Made by a program: the position numbers and the translations under genes. 64,000 nt of DNA from Oscheius sp. JU75 (Eukaryota; Nematoda; Chromadorea; Rhabditida; Rhabditidae), in NCBI GenBank assembly GCA_037178855.1, contig JASJZC010000004.1:8050434-8114433 (forward strand), read 5' to 3'. The notes under the pieces were generated by a model that was not told the origin of the DNA, searched no databases, and worked only from the letters and a program-made list of their open reading frames with translations. Each line of letters starts with the position of its first letter. Position 1 is the first letter of the stretch. Below are positions 34,036 to 46,000 of the stretch, piece by piece.

Positions 34036-37000
34036 AACCTTACAGAATCCTGGGCGGGTCGCTGGAAGTGGTCACCACGACGTCCAACGCCAGCAGCAGT
34101 CTGGCTCCTGCAGAACCCATAAAACCGGTTAGAGCTCCGAGGATCAGGGTGAGATCTCTGCCTATCTGCCTATCAGTCTCTCTGTCTCTATTTAAGTCTC
34201 TCTCAATGTCTCTCAGTCTAGCAAAACTGAATACATCTCGACACAACTAATGAGTATACAAACTCACTCTATTGTTTTCCAGGATGTGAGATCAAAGACG
34301 ACACAGGGTGAAGATGCAGGCACCCCGGAAAGGAACCTGCTCTCGCGACAAGATGCCTCTGTCACAGGCTTCCGCTGTCGAAGCCCTTTGGCCAAGACGG
34401 GCAGGTGAGCATCGGGATAATCCAGTGTGCGGCACGCAGCTTCACTTGTGTGTGCCGGACATGCAGAAATCAGACACCATCTCGTTTTTGCCTAAAATTT
34501 CGAGGAGAGGCCATTACGGGCCTTCACTTACTCTTACAAGCACAGCCTCCTTTTTTCCGAGCCCCCTTCCTACTTTTGGGATTAGGCATAGATTGTGTTG
34601 TATCTCCCTGTGTTAGAGATGCCTGCAGCTACGCTGTCTTTATGTTTTCACCTTTTATGCACGGGATGATGTGATGATAGGGAACACCATTTGGTTCCCA
34701 CCTCATTCTGATAAGGATGCTCCGCTTTTCACACACCCCACGCCGCCCCCAATCTTTCCCAGACAACAGGACAACAATAGCTGTAAGTATACCGGAGATA
34801 GGATAGTTGAATTTGATCGTCAACTTATGAAACTTAGTTAAGACATGGTGACAGAGGGATAGAGAGAAAGAGAGACTGAGGAACTCAGAGACAGATGAAC
34901 AGAGAGACATAAAGATAGAAATATAGAGAGACGGAGAGACAGTCCTCAATCATTTGCAGAGACTATAGATCGGCTGTGGGTGTGGTGCTTATTTTAAAAG
35001 AGGGATAGTGACAACACGAGGATAATCCAGGCCGTCCATACACAAACTTTGCACGGCTGACTGAATTTCTCCACCTTCAGGCTGCACTCGCTCTACGACG
35101 ATCCGTCGCCCGGCTCGGACAGATCCTGTCTCACTGTAGATTCCGGCGTGAGCAGTATGGTCGACAGGCCTCAGCTTCGACAGTCGGCCAGTGTCAACTA
35201 TCCTTCTCGTGCCAGCTCACCTCTACCGCCGACCAACAGCTATGGAGATCCGCCGCCGGTGCGGCCAACGACAGCAAATCGGCTCATTCCAAGGGCCCCG
35301 ATGATCAGTCAGCGCAGCCAGCCGAATCCCCGGGTAGACAGGAAGCAGAAGATGAACGGCAGGCCGAGGACGGTGTCCGGAAGTGTGCACGACTTTGGCT
35401 GGATGCCGCAGAAAGAGTTCGGAGACGAGCCGCCAATGGCATGGCAGCCGAACGAGTCTCCGAAGGACAAGCGCCGAAATTCCTTTGTCGGAGTCCCGCA
35501 AAAGAATCCTTTCTTCGGTGATCCTCCTCCCCTGCAGGTTTATATCGGCGGCCCGACCAAGTCTATCTCGGAGGAAAGGAAGAAGAAGCCACTGCAGCGA
35601 ACCCCGAAACTCTTGGCCACGCCGGTCGAGATCTCAGCTCCAAGTGGAATCTACCAGGAGGACGCGATCGCCTCCTCGACGCAGTCCCTGGTCCCCTTGA
35701 TCGAGTTGAGTGTGGACGAGTCGCCTCTGATGGACACGACGAGTGTCCGCGAGCGCTTCATGGAATACATTCAGAAACAGGAAGAACTCTTGAGGTAAGA
35801 CCTGAAGGGACCTTGCACTCGCTTCTATTCTTCAGCTTTCTGCCTGCTTTTGGTTTTTTTTCCTGTCTGTCAGATTGTCCTTTTTGTGGTTCTTGTCTGG
35901 AAAACCATGCTTTATTTTGGTTCAATTAGTCTTTTCCAGAAGAGAATCAGCTAATCGGATCGGCCTGATTTCGATACACAAGCTGCGCCTAATCCCATCA
36001 CTTTCTTTTCCTCTCCCTTTTCCCGGTGGTCAGGAGCTTATGACGACAGTCGATCATGGTCCCTGTTTTGACTACCAGATCAGTCCTTTTCTCTCTCTCT
36101 CTCTCTATTTTTGTTCGTCGTGGGAATATTCAGCCCCCTTTCGCGGAAACAAAAAAAGATAATGGGAATTAGGATCTGTTCTGATACAGAGGTACTCTCT
36201 TTTTTAAGAGACACACCAGCAAAGCTTCCTTTGCAAACTCCTTTTTCTTCCTTCTGACGCAGATGATAGGCTTGGTTGTCCGTTGGCTAAGTGGCATCAT
36301 CCCCTCAGCCTTTGCAACTTGTTTACAATCTCCTCTTTTACGCTGACTTACACTCCTATCAAAAGAGGGAGAAAGGTCACAAAATATTTGTCGAAATAGG
36401 TATTTCTGAGGGAGATTATATTCGGATCAATTCACAACTGAAGGTCGGTGTATCTGCCAGTTGCTGATCAAAGCAAAACGAGGCCTGTGGCTCTTATTTC
36501 TTGATCACAGCTTGCTTTTTCTATCTATCTTTTCGCGTTTTCAAAGCTCTTTATCTTGAGAAGTAAAGTAGAAGTGACACGCAGATTCCTGTCTCAATCT
36601 GAAAAATGAGTCACAGATTCTCGGCCCTGTTTTGACGCCTTCAAGCTGTCAGTCTAAATGTCCTGTACGGCTGGCTGACTATTAAAAAAAAAAAACCGTG
36701 GTCTTTGCCCGCATGGCTCAGCCGGTTAGCGCTCCGACTCTCGGGTTCGAATTTCGCGTGAGTCAGATGTTTTTGTACTTCCACAAATAGACTTATAGAA
36801 AGTTTTTTTTTAATTTCATTAGTTGGTTAAAAACATTTATTTTTTACAAATTTCTTTTCCCGCGCTTTTTCCTGATTTGCGCACTGAAGTTTAACGGGGG
36901 TGCCGGTATACGCTCACTTCGAAAATCTGACAGAGTTACGTCATTTCTCCTATCTGGTCCTGAATTGGTCTATTGACCATTTCAGATAAACTGAACTGTT

Positions 37001-40000
37001 TGGAATAGGCACGAGTCATGCTCACGACCTTGTACTTTTCAATACTTACCGTATTACCCCTTTTAGAGCCCTCTCACGTATACGCAGTTACGTATTCGCG
37101 TTTTTTGGGCTTAAGACGACTTTTTCTGACTTTCCGATGTTCTGCAAAGTTGTAGAGCAGATCACGGGCTATAACTTTACAAAACATCGAAAAGTCTGAA
37201 AAAAAACATCTTGTCTCCGAATAACGCGAATACGTAACTGCGTGCTTCTAACGTAGAGGGGCTCCACTAGGGGTAATACGGTACGATTATGTGGGCGTAG
37301 CGTTATTTCACACATTACTGTTCACTAGGCTAGTTTGCAGATAACCGCCTTAAGCTTTTACTTGATCCAATCCAACAACACTTTTTTCCCAGTCTTGAAA
37401 GCACCTGTCTAGTGCTGAATAAGAATTTCCCTCATCTTTCAATTGGGGTAGCCACTCGATGCCGTCAAGTATTGGCATGCCGGCAAATCTCTCCTCCTCG
37501 TGCAGCAATTTGACGCCGGCAGGGCAATTGCTCCAACCAAATGCTCTTCTAATTCTAAACGGCCAGACAATCAGGTACGATTCTCGAATTCATTTGGATG
37601 AGATGAGGAGAGCAATTTGTTTGGGAGTGCTGGGGAAGGTCAGTAGGAGGATGCGGTGAGGCATAAGATTCAGTGTAGCCAGTTGACCTGCGAAATCTAG
37701 CTTGCTTATGTTAAGTAGATGCACAGAGAGACAGGAAGATAGAAAGACTGAGAGACAGAGAGAGAGAGAGGGAAGAAAGAGACAGAGAGATGCAGAGAAA
37801 CAGAGAAATAGAAAAACAGTTTGGTTTGTCTCACGGCAGTACTTCTCAGGAAAATCCTTTTCTCAAGTGTTCCAGGGAAAATTCCAAATGGATTACGTTC
37901 CAGCACCAAGACTTTGCCATGTTTATATTCTCTCGACAAAGAACACTGCTTAAAAGAAGAGACCATGAAAAGATCATGTATAATCGAATCAAAACTTTGA
38001 ATTTTCCACGAGGCGAGCCAACGATTAGATGCAGGCAATCTGCTCGAAGATGTTCGAAATTTGTTGACCTTCGAGGCGGCCACCATTAGCTTCCTGTCTC
38101 TCTTTTGTGTGTGCTTTGAGTCAGTCAACTAGTGCTGATCCCCCACCTCCTCATTTTGTTCCAATTTTTCTATTTATAGCCTGGAAAAAAAGAGAAACTT
38201 TCGTCCCGAGAAGGGGATGTCCTCCCTCAATTACAAGGCGGTCAATTGGAATGAGCGGGCCCTCGCTTCGTCTCTTTTTATTCGCTGCCTCTTCTGCCTC
38301 TTTAATCAATAGAAGATCCACAAACAAAACTTATAGGAGGGAAGTCGACGGAGAAGCCTCTCCCAATTGTACGCGCGACCGATAGCTTTTCATTTTTACG
38401 CAACTGGCAAACTATACTTTTAGATCCTTCATTTATTACAGAGAGACATAAAGACAGAGAGACAGAAAGATAAATAGATAGAAAAGATAGAGAGACTAAA
38501 AGACTGAGAAACAGAGAGCACATTTCCTAGTATACCAGCTAATCTATACGAATCAATCCCTGAAAAAGTAGGAAGCGTCCTCTAATTGGCAACCTGATGC
38601 CTATCTGAATTAGCCGAGTTTTCTCTTTTTCTTCCTGAAATAGACTGTTCTTCATTTCCCTCTCTTTTTCTCTTTCTGTCTACTAGAGCAATTCTCAGCC
38701 ACTTCACAATCAGCCAGCCAAGCTGGCCGGAAAGAAGAAAGCCGACGCAGAAATGCGTTCAAAAAATATTCACAACTTGATCATCAAGCTGGTGCCAGAT
38801 GTCTACGAGATAAGGTAGTGGGGGTGAAATGTTTGTGGAAGGCATTAGAGAGTGTGTGGGTCGGTTGAAGAAAGCGAGAGCGAGGAGGCAGGATCAAAAT
38901 CACAACAATGAGACATAATTTAGGACGGATGATCTGTTGATTGATGTAGATGACGATTTTTGCGACCTTGACTCGCCATTTTGTCTCAGCACATCGTCGA
39001 TTGCTGTGCCGTCTATGCCACCGAAGAGTGCGCCTCCATGTCCGAGTTCTAACCAGGTATGGGGTTTGACTTTGACTGAACTCTTTGCTTCTGTCTCTGC
39101 CAGTCTTCGCGAAATCTTCTTTTAGTACAATGGAGTTGCAAATGGAGACGTGACCCAAAGTATCGGCGGGACACCTACCATCCTAAAGCATGAAGACACC
39201 CTGTGTGAGGACTCTTCCAGTCAAAGCAACACCGAGTACATCAGACACAACGGACTGGTAAGACTCTTTCTCTGCAGTTGGCGAACAGACAAGAATTCTG
39301 TCGCCCTTCCAATCAGCAAATGAGAGAGGATTTACGGGGGGACAGTTGGGCGAACTCGCCATTTCAATGCACGTTGCAGCGAGGTGGCTTCCCTTCACTT
39401 ACAAACACTTTCCTTCCAGAGTAAGCAGCCTTGGGTCAACATGAGTCAGAGTCAATGACCTCATTTCTCCCTCTTTAGAATAGGGGAAAGTCAAATACAG
39501 ATCGTTATGCCAGCACAGGTTTTGACACAAATGTTACAGGGTAGTTCGGAGTCCAAGTTGCAACAGTCTCTCTCGACGCCGACCCCTCAAGAGGAAGTTG
39601 TGATCATTAGGAAGGATTCAGAGTACCGGAGATTCAAGGCAAGTTGTTCAGAGACAAAGAGACAGAGACAGAGACTACAATCCCAATAGAGCTTAATCTC
39701 TGAACTCGAAAAGTAGTATAGACAGTATTGCGTCAGTGCAAAAAGTCAATCCGGCCATCAATAACGGCTGAGCGGTACAAATTACCTCGGTATATCGCAT
39801 GTGGACTTCGGTTTTTGTAGTCGGCCTTTGACAAGTTAATTGACCTTTATCAGAAAGCTGTGTGGGTTTGAGAGACTCCAGTATATGTCCCTTTTTCGAC
39901 AGAGTCTTTCCCCGATTTTAGAACAGGAAAAGCTATACTTTTGCATCAGTCAACGATCTATTTTCAGTCAGAAGGATCTTCAGCCGTTCTGCCCGAGAAC

Positions 40001-43000
40001 GATGACACCAGCTACGAGGAACTGTCACCAATCACTGACAGAGCCACAACACCACACCGCTTCAATCTTATCCAGGTACTGCTCGTCATTTTGACCACAT
40101 TCCTTGCCCCCCTATTTGCTGAAATTCAAAACGATTAGTGGCCTTTTGGCCCCCTCCCTCCTGAATCATACAAAAGTGACGCGTGGCTGCCGGTAGTTCC
40201 CCAGTTGAGCTGTTTTTATTGGTGTGAGAATTTCGGTGGGATGACGCTGTGGTCCTTTCCCCTATGTGAGTCACCAACTGGCCTCGAAAGAGCCACGTGG
40301 GATGCGCATCCAAATCCTCTGCGGTATGTTGCGCGGCAGAAGGCGACCCATCGAAAAGGTTTGTTTTCTTTGCTGAACTTCATGTTTTTCTTCGGGGGTG
40401 TTGGAAGCCAGGAATTCCGCGCTGCGTTTTCAGTAGTAAGCAGAACTCTATAGAATGTAGTTAAAATGCGGCAGGATAACAACGAGACACAGGATAGAGA
40501 GAGACAGAAAGACAAATGTCTAGAGTGCAGTTATAATGTCTCTCCATTTTAGCAAGATTCCGTCGTCAATGGAGGTCCAATCTCGAAACAATCGGACACG
40601 GAAAAAGTCTTCATGATGCAGACTTTGAAGCAGAAACTGTCTAAGTACCAGTCCTTCATCGACAAGGCTTTCCATCACATGACCAAGGGAGGTGAACAGT
40701 TCGTCGAAGCTGATATCATAGAGGTTAGCAAGAATTCGCGGAACAAGAGATGGTCCCATTTAGGGCTGTACAATTGTCTCCAAGGTTCTAGCCAAGGCTG
40801 GGACGCTTCGAAAAGTGTCGCAAGACTTGACCACGGCTCTTTGCGACTTTCTCAGAGATCAATCCTACTTTGATACGATCATCAAGCTCTTTGTGTCTAC
40901 ATCTACCTGTGATGCGGGTATTTGCACTAGCAATTTTGGAACAAAACCGTTTTCAGTGCGATTTCATTGTGGACGCGTGTTGGAAGAGTGCTTTTCGGAG
41001 AATAACATCGAATATTTGGTAAACAAGGGCTGGCTGAAAAAGTTGGTTTTGAGCGCAATGAAGATGAATCGGTGAGATTAATGACAGTTCTTCGGAAGAT
41101 GAAGTTTAGAAATTCGGATCAACAGCGGATGAACATGAGCATTATTGAGAAGCTTTTCTCACACAAGGAGAGCACGACTCTGACGTTAGTTTTTTGGGAC
41201 AGAGAGATAGAGGGACAGAGAGACATAGAGATAGAGAGATAGAGAGATTGAGAGACAAGGAAGACAGAGTTTAAGGCTGATCGAAATCGGAGTTCTTGAC
41301 CACATTCTGCTCACATGTAAGATGGAGATGAATTCCTTGCCTACTCAACGGCATTCTGCCATCGCTCTCTGTAATATGGCTCTCCATGCAAATGCAGAGT
41401 GCCGCAAGAAGATTGCGATGAAGAGGGTAGGGTAAAAATAATTTCATTTTTTTTTTGCATTGGAAGCTTTTGTTTTGACGGCAAAATGACTCCTCATGGA
41501 GCGACGAGAAGATGACTTTCAGATTCCTGAATGGCTGTTTCTCCTCGCCTCTCGACCCGATGACCCCACTCGGTACTACGCCTGTCTTGCCATTTGCGTA
41601 CTCTCCTGTATGAAGGTTAGTGTTTGAAGTCACAAAATGTTATCGCCCCCTGTCTCTCTTTCTCTATGTGTGTGTGTGACAGCTGGCTGTTTGAAAGAGA
41701 GTGTGTGTTGGGAACCGGAGGAGCGTCACCTGAGAATTTATTTGTGTTTACCCCGGGGGAATCCCCCGACGCCCTTGGTCACAAGACTAAGGACAGAAAA
41801 CAGTAAACGGTCTAAAGCGAGACAGAGGACAGAGATTGTGAAAACAAAGGTTCACTGAGCGCGATCTTCTGATCTCTGTCGGTGTACTCTTCCAGCAATG
41901 GTCTTTGTAACGGGCATACCGAAGAAAGTGATGTAGAAGGAGAGCAAAGGGCGTTACTAAGATGGGTTTAGCCACAGATTCCGGGTCGTTATCTTCGACC
42001 CGCTTGGAACAAAATACAATTGACGTGGTTCCAGGACATGGTCAAAACTACTGACACGTTGAAGTTGGTCGAGCCGTTTCTACAGCAGCACACACCGGCT
42101 GCCTTGGCTTCAGACGTTCGTCATTGGCCTGGGCGAAGCACTAGCTGGCTAGAAAAGTAAGTACTGCGGTATCTCTGTTTCTCTATCTTTCTCTTTTTTA
42201 GTCTCTGTCTCTGTTTCTCTGTCTCTCAACCTCTCTTTGTTTCTGTCTCTCTGTCTCACTATCTCTCTTTCTCCTTCAACCTACAGAGCACTTCAGATTG
42301 GTACCGTTGCTACGAACAGGAGTAAAGAAGGAGGCTCGAAGTGCTGCCTCCTATCACTTTGCCCTAGAAGCAATTGTGAAAAAGGAACAGAACAAGCTGA
42401 TTGTCTTCCAGGTATGGTTTCCCTTTATCTATTTTCACCGTAACCATCATCAATTCCACCCGATTCCTGTCTCCATAAATAGACGACCAATAAAAATCAC
42501 GACCCGTTCGATGTAACGGGACGAAGATCACTTTTCCGACTTTCCCCCTGCCTCTTACTACTTGAACAGTTTTCTCCATTTTCTCGGGCTCTTTCCGTGA
42601 CGGCGTGACCGGTTTTCCGGTGGCTGCACAAAGTGTTTCGATGAATCACTGTGATTCTTTGGGTGTGTGTAAGCGGGACTGACCCCCCTTCATTGTCACC
42701 CAAGAGGGCTCTCCGCTTCTCATATTTTCGTCTCATTCCTCTCATGAGTCAGCTGCAGACATGGTAAGCTCCTCTTCTTCTCAAATACTGTCACGATTTC
42801 ATCACCTCTCCCGCTACTAAGCCCATAAAGACAGGTGTAATTAGTCGAGGTTAGGCTGACGAGGCTGTGTCTAAGGCGCGCAATCTTATGAAATAGACCG
42901 ACCTGTAGGACACACGCGTGCAACCAAGATAAGCACACATTTCCGGAGGGGTCCACTTAATGGTCAGAGGGGCCCCCAGACCGGTTTTGAACCGTGTCGA

Positions 43001-46000
43001 AATCTACATGCTTATACGGGGTTGCGTCACATTTCTTATGGCAAGTCTCTTACACTTAAGTTACTTTTTTTACCATCTCTTGACCAACGCATTCTTTGAA
43101 GTGAGCCACGCTCCCTGTGCCAATATCTAAAGTTAAGTATTTTTAAAGCTGTACGCACATTGCTTAGTCGGTTGGCTCTCTCACTATCAATGAAATGGGT
43201 CGGGTTCGGTTCCCACGCTGGTCCATTCTTTTTGTCTTCACATGAAATACTCGTAAGCACCATGAGGTTTATAACTGAGTATTACCAACAAAATACTCCC
43301 AATTTCTCTCCTGTGTTCAAACTGTGACTGTATCAGACCAGTCACCTGTCTCAGTAATCTTTTCTCATCCCTTATCCTCCCTCCCTGTTATTATTTTTAA
43401 CACGTAAAACGGACGCCCGCTTCAGCGATAAGTGTCTGCCCAAACAAGTCAGCCTGTCTCGCTCCCAATTAAAACGAAAACAGCTTAGCCGATCAGCCTG
43501 AACTGTACTGGGTGGGGAGGCCGGGCGTGTGATGTGTTTGTGGCATATGTGACCGCGATTCCTGTTTTATGGCCAAAAATAGAGAGAAACTGTCTAGGGC
43601 TGACCCCTTATAGAACGGCCTGACCTGCCAGTAAGTGCTTGTGCGAAAACTTGCGAAAGCAACCGTGAGAGATGGGATTAGAGATGCGCGAGAAGATGGA
43701 GGCGACAGTGAGCTGGGTGGTGATCTACCGGGTCACCAACTGATGACTAATTAGCATAAAATGCAGAGAGAGAGGGAGCGGGCGAAGGATTCGGCAGCCG
43801 AGAATTCCGGGAATTCCTACGCGTGTGGGCTGATGACTAAGTTGAAAGACTAAGGACCGTAAATATTGTGCCTTTGTCTAGATTTGAATGTTCCCGAAAC
43901 TGTTCGATGAATATGTCCTCAGATGACCAGATGACGCAGCCATCTGGCAAGCTCTGGGTGTCGAGGAGGCACCTTTGGTGACTGGGCGCAAAGAGACCAG
44001 AAGTCACAGTTAATATCATGTCATCTTCTCCCATTTATGGCAGTTATTGTCTGCGGACAGATTTCCGCGAAAAAGGATCCCTCTAATTAGGCAGTCGCTT
44101 ATCTGACCATCTCACAGGGTGGCTGACCTGGATGGTCCCATTTCGAAAGACTACGCAAGTAGCGGCAAGGTTACGGCCCAATGGCCCGCAAAAGATCTGT
44201 GTCCTTAGAGAACAAATGAGAAAGACAGAGACGAGTTCTTACTATATACCCTCAGAGAACAAGTAGACAACACAAAGGCGGTGGCAACCATAGATCGGGG
44301 TACTCTAAAAGATCTGTCTGTCAAAGATCAACCCCAGATGACCAGTTGGTTGGCAATCAGAGGTCAGCCTGTTGTGCTCCCCCCGTTGTGTTGCCCCTCC
44401 CCCTTCTCGCGCGCTGTCTCCCTCAACAGTTTCGTAAATCGGCGAGAGGGGCGGAGCATAGTGAGAGACCGCTACCGGCTGCACAGTTATCAGTGAGTGT
44501 GTGAGCGCCGGCATGTCGTCGGAGCCACGCGAGCTTCTTCGGATACCCTCATCGCCCCTCAAATCGCCTCTTCCCACGGCTACCGTGGCGCCCCAGCAGC
44601 AGACTTTTTCCCTGTCGCGACCTACCAGCATGACCCACTTGCCTTTGGTCAGGAAGGGTCCCGAGGCTCCCTCTAAGGGTGAGCTGGTGGTCAAGCCGAC
44701 TAGCTATATTTGCAAAGGCGTTGCCTTAGAACGTTTTCGTCGCTCCAAGACAAGGAGATTCTTTCATCCTTACGCAAAAAAGGTACGATTTCGTCAGATC
44801 TCTTGAAACTTGGTCCTTATCGTTTTGGGTTTTATCTACAATTACCTCCGCTTCCCACAAAACCTCCCACAGATAGAGTCATTCCATCACTCTCGCCCCC
44901 TCTAGACATCCATTAATGGTACAAAGTCTATAGAACCTGCTTATACGAGAGTGGGAGAACGTTGAAATCTGTTGTTGTCTGTTTTCACTGTACTGATAGG
45001 ACAGACACAGTCGGCGGGGGTGACAAACACAGCTCTCTGTGACAGGTAGTTGTGCTTTGAGACTCTAGGCAGTCTAGACGCGAGAGAATAAGTCAACATT
45101 GTAGATCAAAAGCACGCAGACCTTATCTTAAAACTTGGGTTTCCCTTTTTTTTGTCCCTTTTCCGTCTTCCTGGCCGGTCGCGTTCATGTTGCACTCTTC
45201 CCTGTTTGGAGAGAGAGCTCTTCCTAAGCGCCTCAGGGTCAACAGCAGAACCGAAAAAAGGTGTCCGGGAAAGGGACCTGTTCTTGTGCTTGTATCTCTG
45301 ATCCATCGCAAGAATCCAAACAGTCAACTCGTAAAACTTTTGGCCATGCGAAACCTCGAAGAGATCAAAGTTGGACACGGACATTTGATCTCGCGCGAGC
45401 GCGCGCGACAATCCATGATACTGTTTTCCATAGAGTATTTACGGCTAGAAGTACAGTCCCCGATAAACAGACCTTTCGAATTTGTGTCTGTCAGCTGATA
45501 CAGTACGACACGGTGGTCGGGAACTGACCTCGTTCTTTGTCACAGAACTGAGTCACAATCGCTCTGCTCGCCGTTTCTTTTCGGGAAGAGAAGAGACCTT
45601 GAGGGCAGTCCTCTTTTGCGCGTTTAGCTGACTCATAGGGCAGGTTCGGGGAGCTGAAAGAAAAGCTGGACTGTCATCTATGGTGTAGCAGAATCTATTC
45701 CCTTCCCTCGAAAACGGGGTCAACTCCTCAAAACAAACAGCTGCCAGTTGAACTAAAGCTGCTTAGTGAGAGAGAGGAGTAGGGCATCCCACGCGAAATG
45801 GGTCTCGATTCTATTTTCACAGACCTCCCTGTGAGGAATATCTGGCGCCTTTGACTATACGTTTTCAGGAGATCGGCGCCATCCAGGCCCTGAAAGAAGT
45901 CGCCGGCTATCCGGACGAGGTGGCTGCCAAGTACAGCAGCGAAGCCTTGACTGTCATCGGCGAGGAAGTGCCCTACAAGTTGGCCCAACAGGTACCCAGC

